Shown here: positions 15,901-17,084 of the stretch, one piece after another
Numbering within the stretch: the stretch's first letter is position 1
Layout: every line of letters begins with the position of its first letter
Assembly: GCA_017940705.1 (NCBI GenBank)
Contig: JAGAYB010000190.1
Location: forward strand, 1 to 17,084
Length of the DNA stretch: 17,084 nucleotides
Direction: 5' to 3'
Source: Selenomonas sp.
GTDB lineage: Bacteria; Bacillota_C; Negativicutes; Selenomonadales; Selenomonadaceae
Notes under the pieces: model-generated
What the model was told of the DNA's origin: nothing
Database searches by the model: none
What the model saw: the letters and a program-made list of their open reading frames with translations, nothing else
Program-made: the position numbers and the translations under genes

Positions 15901-17084
15901 CCCACGCGCATATCGCCGCCGTCTGCCGCTTCGGTCAGATAGATGCTGTTCTTGGCACTGGCGCTTATCTGGGCACCGTAGCGGTCTGTGGAATAAATCA
16001 AATCCGAGCCGGCGATATTGATGGCCTGCGCTTCCGTGCCAATACCGCCCTCCTTGCTGGTGAGAGTGATACCGCGGCCTTCTACGGTAATGCCGCTGCC
16101 CGACTGGGTGATATTCCCGGCGGCGTTCAGCGTCACATCGCCAAGGGCTGCATTCTTCGCGAAAACGTTGCTGCCGTCCTTGCTCTTGAGTTCGACGATT
16201 TCCACATTCCCCGGCAGAGAGCGATTCTCCAAGATGCCGCCTACGGCGGTAATGTCGATATCCCCCTTGCCCGTGGAAACGGCACTGAGCTTGATGTTGT
16301 CATTCACCGCAGTGATATTGCCACTCCCGTCTTTGGTCGCCGTGCCGATGGAGGCGAGATGAATATTCTTGATGTCGTTTTTCGCCGCAAGGTTTACAAT
16401 CTCGCTCTTTAAGGTGGTATTATCAAACTGGGTAATGCCACCTGCGGCAGAGCTTACAGTCAGCGCAGCCTGATTGTGGGAGTTGGCCACATTGCCCGTC
16501 AGGTTGATGCTGCCGCCACCGGCATTGGTGCTCTTGATATCTATTTTGCCCACTTCTGCGCCCAGCAAGCCAATCGTGAGCGGCTGCGAGGCATTGATAC
16601 TGTAATTATAGAGCTGGATGGTGGAAGTGCCAACTTTCCACCGGTCGTAAATATGCTTGAACCAGCCCAGGAATCCCGAACGGGTAACCCAATGATCCTG
16701 ATCAAAAACTTTTTCGTTTAAGAGCGTGGTATGTCCATCAAGATGCAATTTGCCGCTTGCCGGGACATTGGCGCTCGTCGTAATCACGGCACCATCGGGC
16801 AGGCCTATTTTCGCCCCTTCCTTTTTGTCGATAACGTTTGAGTCTGTTGACCAGCCTCTCAGTTCGGTTTCATCCGCCGTCTGAACCAGCCCCCACATAC
16901 CACGGCGCTCATAGTGCTGATATGTTCTTGTAGTCTCAACACTATAGCCATTGACCCATGTGTATAGCTGGCCACCCTCTACTCCATAGGATATTGTGTT
17001 CCCCACCGAAAGATTGTTAGCCGTTTGCGTGGCACCGGCGTAGATATCCGTGTCCCCCGAGTGATTCTTCAGGTAATCGGCATA
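9990..17084 (-). CDS. Giant filamentous-haemagglutinin/LktA-like beta-helix adhesin, 5' end outside window
   Basis: At least 2364 residues are encoded and the frame stays open to the right edge. The GTG at 17006 is internal: codons upstream continue in frame (YADYLKNHSGDTDIYAG), so the true start and secretion signal lie beyond the window. The chain is rich in G, N, D, T and V, with endless short repeats of the type xGNIxLxAxGxI, the mark of right-handed beta-helix exoproteins. I found no cysteine in the visible protein, common for such secreted passengers. Regions, N to C: an aromatic-rich part (to about 16620), beta-helix, a charged helical insert (15840-15376), beta-helix, N-x-F units (14256-13330), three large tandem units (12572-10780), then a C-terminal region and an acidic tail ending ETNEDITVETE. 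No C-terminal beta-barrel or cell-wall anchor is present, which favours two-partner secretion, as for the LktA-family filamentous adhesins, with the partner outside the window. Function is probably adhesion or surface display; target unknown. Confidence 0.85.
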   Translation of the reverse strand, partial: YADYLKNHSGDTDIYAGATQTANNLSVGNTISYGVEGGQLYTWVNGYSVETTRTYQHYERRGMWGLVQTADETELRGWSTDSNVIDKKEGAKIGLPDGAVITTSANVPASGKLHLDGHTTLLNEKVFDQDHWVTRSGFLGWFKHIYDRWKVGTSTIQLYNYSINASQPLTIGLLGAEVGKIDIKSTNAGGGSINLTGNVANSHNQAALTVSSAAGGITQFDNTTLKSEIVNLAAKNDIKNIHLASIGTATKDGSGNITAVNDNIKLSAVSTGKGDIDITAVGGILENRSLPGNVEIVELKSKDGSNVFAKNAALGDVTLNAAGNITQSGSGITVEGRGITLTSKEGGIGTEAQAINIAGSDLIYSTDRYGAQISASAKNSIYLTEAADGGDMRVGKIESREGDVKLTVNNGGFIDGLPGNDKSGSTDSVDEMVHRWIDAGLIDGEKDANGNYTYKGAYIEGLEKDRDAYKAAIEVAYDTTKGGKTQAEWQETAAGLPAGSVAYKTASKYAQYADANAYLAADTDYQKMKAKADNPTFEWTKDMMLNAVSEKLVNPEGGGSTQTERAANVLGKDITLTATKGAVGTFDNNSTTITVEQLTGSDNIAYMKQLMNVSASDVTVKRDESGNLMAFEIKGNMPLGIKASGTLNVSAGGNVFVAGRKDENGEHSAIKVGTIDATQNSATGDVRLYSEQGIYNDKTADDTNIKGNNLILTGGKESIGTAEKALTISLSGDLTEARADKNVFINNVNNNDFLRLGAMFAGDTIFLNSEKGFKMSNANADIAASYINAGKKLEFKTNTATGIVGEADNAIRLLNDRAPVNIAAQSAYIKGMGSLAQGIQNGTLVLGDIRTVGEFAAVSAGSLTVGREQEKDSTGTVKKEAVAGAITAGGNVNLEAADSLTLDGKVKAGNLTDTEKVLTLKAVNGNITQTDKGVITADAVKTFNGKSLLLENAANEFNNIEVDGIETTAAQKPAIAGDVRIKDNAAALTVAIKRQVAGDIVVHNLRENGTLANNGDLTAAGNIALNAQGTLQQTANTNFTAGKNVELSSAAADIKQAADAGIKANKVTAVSAKTADLQGTGNTFQSITLQGAIENTPLAGNVLVGTTADTLSLAVQPVVQGNIVAENRAAHGSLQVSSALQAQDDDETDAHVIGDISLTAGGDVLINGDITTGTKRQNSFNTFTVSDMLGDSHNSFTIKAGGAIMEAANVKIETPMVTTYSGKDVSLTSGNNKFAIVLTNGLLAGAPIDGSVKAVSNYDGIYVAGVATDKILGDAEFANISSRGDLRFLVDNGTDGEKIDVRGGNGAQGNLLLTAGKDVTILGNAVVKNDVTLASNVEGSIYGLGRGIEAGHNVFMLAEESVNYIGTIKAENDIRVQVWNAASAKENRGINIGTLSGIINREEEHSTIPTDSTTLLTAGRNAEFFVHGNGDIELLGKVEAETGAVTVDISDQGDIYIGQPDVLDEKTITAKGNVTLNVGQGNIAIVKGIESQDESIKLATGKGNIIVGRENVTDEESLIASKNVSIGTNTGTITIQGKTATANGDVSMTAGQDVYEPGILNGNFIIKDDGKISSGGGINLYGRNGDIYITDKISARKGLTAVINERGNVIFETDVMVDKDVNISTEKGFIGVGHTISADEGMVNLNTGSGDIMVGKDITAGEAVSISTYDGNVLIGDTATGDDGDVLAENGDVSIRTNKGDIQIIKTVTASDGSIDITSGQGDILVGDNGPDVKTVTAGENINLTANDGRIVVYGKTSTGAGDISLSAHRQEQVSGVDSSTFVIDHNGKLEAAKSIRLDVEGGDLHVSEVIQAREDMEAELQGIGSVYFDTDVDVTGNIKIKTDEGDINVGHDVKAAQNIAMTADKGNINVGSAIESGEGNVALATNLGIVDVGGSVTANKGSIDVQVETGGVNIGNNGPDVETVTAKENIDISVGVGQVKIYGKTSTKNGDISMAAGAEAYTQGERNFIIEQNGLLESGRDINLTGRNGDLHVTDAIKANRNLNAKVNEGGGIFFDKTATLTGDVTAHADAGPIRIAGQIDANLVDLTTGQGSITVGGDINSETTVTISAGTGNISLQNITALGDVKVSNTESGFINGKDFISAGITHVELTYGDLFLNLAEGKAVVLKMEDNTEASKVNNVLAEASGDTGADVAMTGNYIQIGSVTAKRGDSVFELSAMGAGNKKLIDGFISIDSLSAKSGTHVPNIWANGGYVHVAEGQLRVDDVLAVDKIHVDNDYTDIAVYGRTPTRDGEQLAYWNNLSMADSKMRGYQLYADGYVRTNDTVLVDAGRNLWKLYGDNLSVVDFMSERETNRHGTFTFDRRTLTEPGQKLTEEVIFDPKLGDFAGIQLDETNEDITVETE
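10780..11348 (-). repeat. Adhesin large repeat unit 3
   Basis: This is the third of three tandem units. It opens with VNIGNNGPDVETVTAKENI, then VKIYGKTSTKNGDISM, then NFIIEQNG and GRNGDLHVTDAIKAN. The downstream boundary is approximate because similarity fades into the C-terminal region. Confidence 0.7.
11349..11915 (-). repeat. Adhesin large repeat unit 2
   Basis: The unit is 567 bases (189 residues). It opens with ILVGDNGPDVKTVTAGENI, then IVVYGKTSTGAGDISL, then TFVIDHNGKLEAAKSI and GGDLHVSEVIQAR. A 17-base DNA block encoding the GPDV turn (CACATCCGGCCCGTTGT on the plus strand) is identical in units 2 and 3. Confidence 0.8.
11916..12572 (-). repeat. Adhesin large repeat unit 1
   Basis: The unit is 657 bases (219 residues). 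It opens with IIVGRENVTDEESLIASKN, then ITIQGKTATANGDVSM, then NFIIKDDGKISSGGGI and GRNGDIYITDKISAR. It is about 30 residues longer than unit 2, mainly through an extra segment around GDTATGDDGDVLAENGDV. Confidence 0.75.
13330..14256 (-). repeat. Three N-x-F units in the middle of the adhesin
   Basis: Three segments share the pattern N-x-F, then I/V-x-L/V-x-G, then a proline-containing turn and G-x-V. They are NEFNNIEVDGI with AIAGDVRI, NTFQSITLQGA with PLAGNVLV, and NKFAIVLTNGL with PIDGSVKA. The F codons are at 14214, 13833 and 13383, so the spacing is 127 and 150 residues. Divergence is high, so this is an old duplication family, distinct from the three larger units downstream. Confidence 0.65.

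Noticed and set aside
15084..16412. A 442-codon open frame on the plus strand, antisense to the adhesin
   Set aside because: It lies in the GC-rich part of a long repetitive gene, its translation mirrors the repeat and codon bias of the adhesin, and it has no recognisable domain. It is a shadow frame.
16986..17006. GTG at 17006 as the start of the adhesin
   Set aside because: The frame continues open and with adhesin-like sequence to the right edge, there is no ribosome binding site before it, and no signal peptide follows it.
9990..17084. CRISPR or other DNA-level repeat array within the adhesin region
   Set aside because: The repeats are coding, in frame and diverged, with no regular repeat-spacer spacing.

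Overview
The window reads as chromosomal DNA from a diderm Firmicute, most likely class Negativicutes (Selenomonas, Mitsuokella, Anaerovibrio or a relative). Two facts support this together. The housekeeping genes are of Firmicutes type: a dgt-dnaG-rpoD order, a 378-residue SigA-like primary sigma factor, TrmK and a YitT-family protein. The right half holds outer-membrane-type genes: an LptA/OstA-like periplasmic protein and a giant cysteine-free beta-helix adhesin. The genus is an inference; no rRNA is present to fix it.

Layout. Positions 1-9234 are read entirely on the minus strand. In transcription order they are dgt (dGTP triphosphohydrolase), dnaG (primase), rpoD (primary sigma factor), a tRNA-Asn(GUU) with its own perfect-consensus promoter and a palindromic terminator, trmK (tRNA A22 methyltransferase), a Nif3-family metal protein, a YitT-family membrane protein, and leuS (leucyl-tRNA synthetase, TTG start, cut by the left edge). 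dnaG and rpoD are tightly spaced, and trmK and the Nif3 gene overlap by 7 bases, so dnaG-rpoD and trmK-nif3-yitT look like operons. leuS has its own promoter.

At about 9.3 kb there is a divergent promoter region. dgt leaves leftward through a leader with a (TA)n tract. A small secreted LptA-like protein leaves rightward. This gene converges on a very large minus-strand gene (9990 to beyond the right edge), and a bidirectional 15-bp-stem terminator separates the two. The large gene encodes at least 2364 residues of a filamentous-haemagglutinin/LktA-like repetitive beta-helix protein. Its N-terminus (signal and secretion domain) lies outside the window, and it has no C-terminal beta-barrel. This fits a two-partner-secretion exoprotein better than a classical autotransporter. 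It is a mosaic: an aromatic-rich N-terminal part, a GC-rich beta-helix block, a charged helical insert, a family of three roughly 130-150-residue units, three tandem units of about 190-220 residues, and an acidic tail.

No CRISPR array, insertion sequence, phage gene or toxin-antitoxin pair was seen. There is no gene-free stretch longer than 300 bases. The most interesting material is the modular adhesin, the orphan LptA-like protein beside it, a LeuRS with altered residues around its editing site, and the unusual tRNA-Asn locus.
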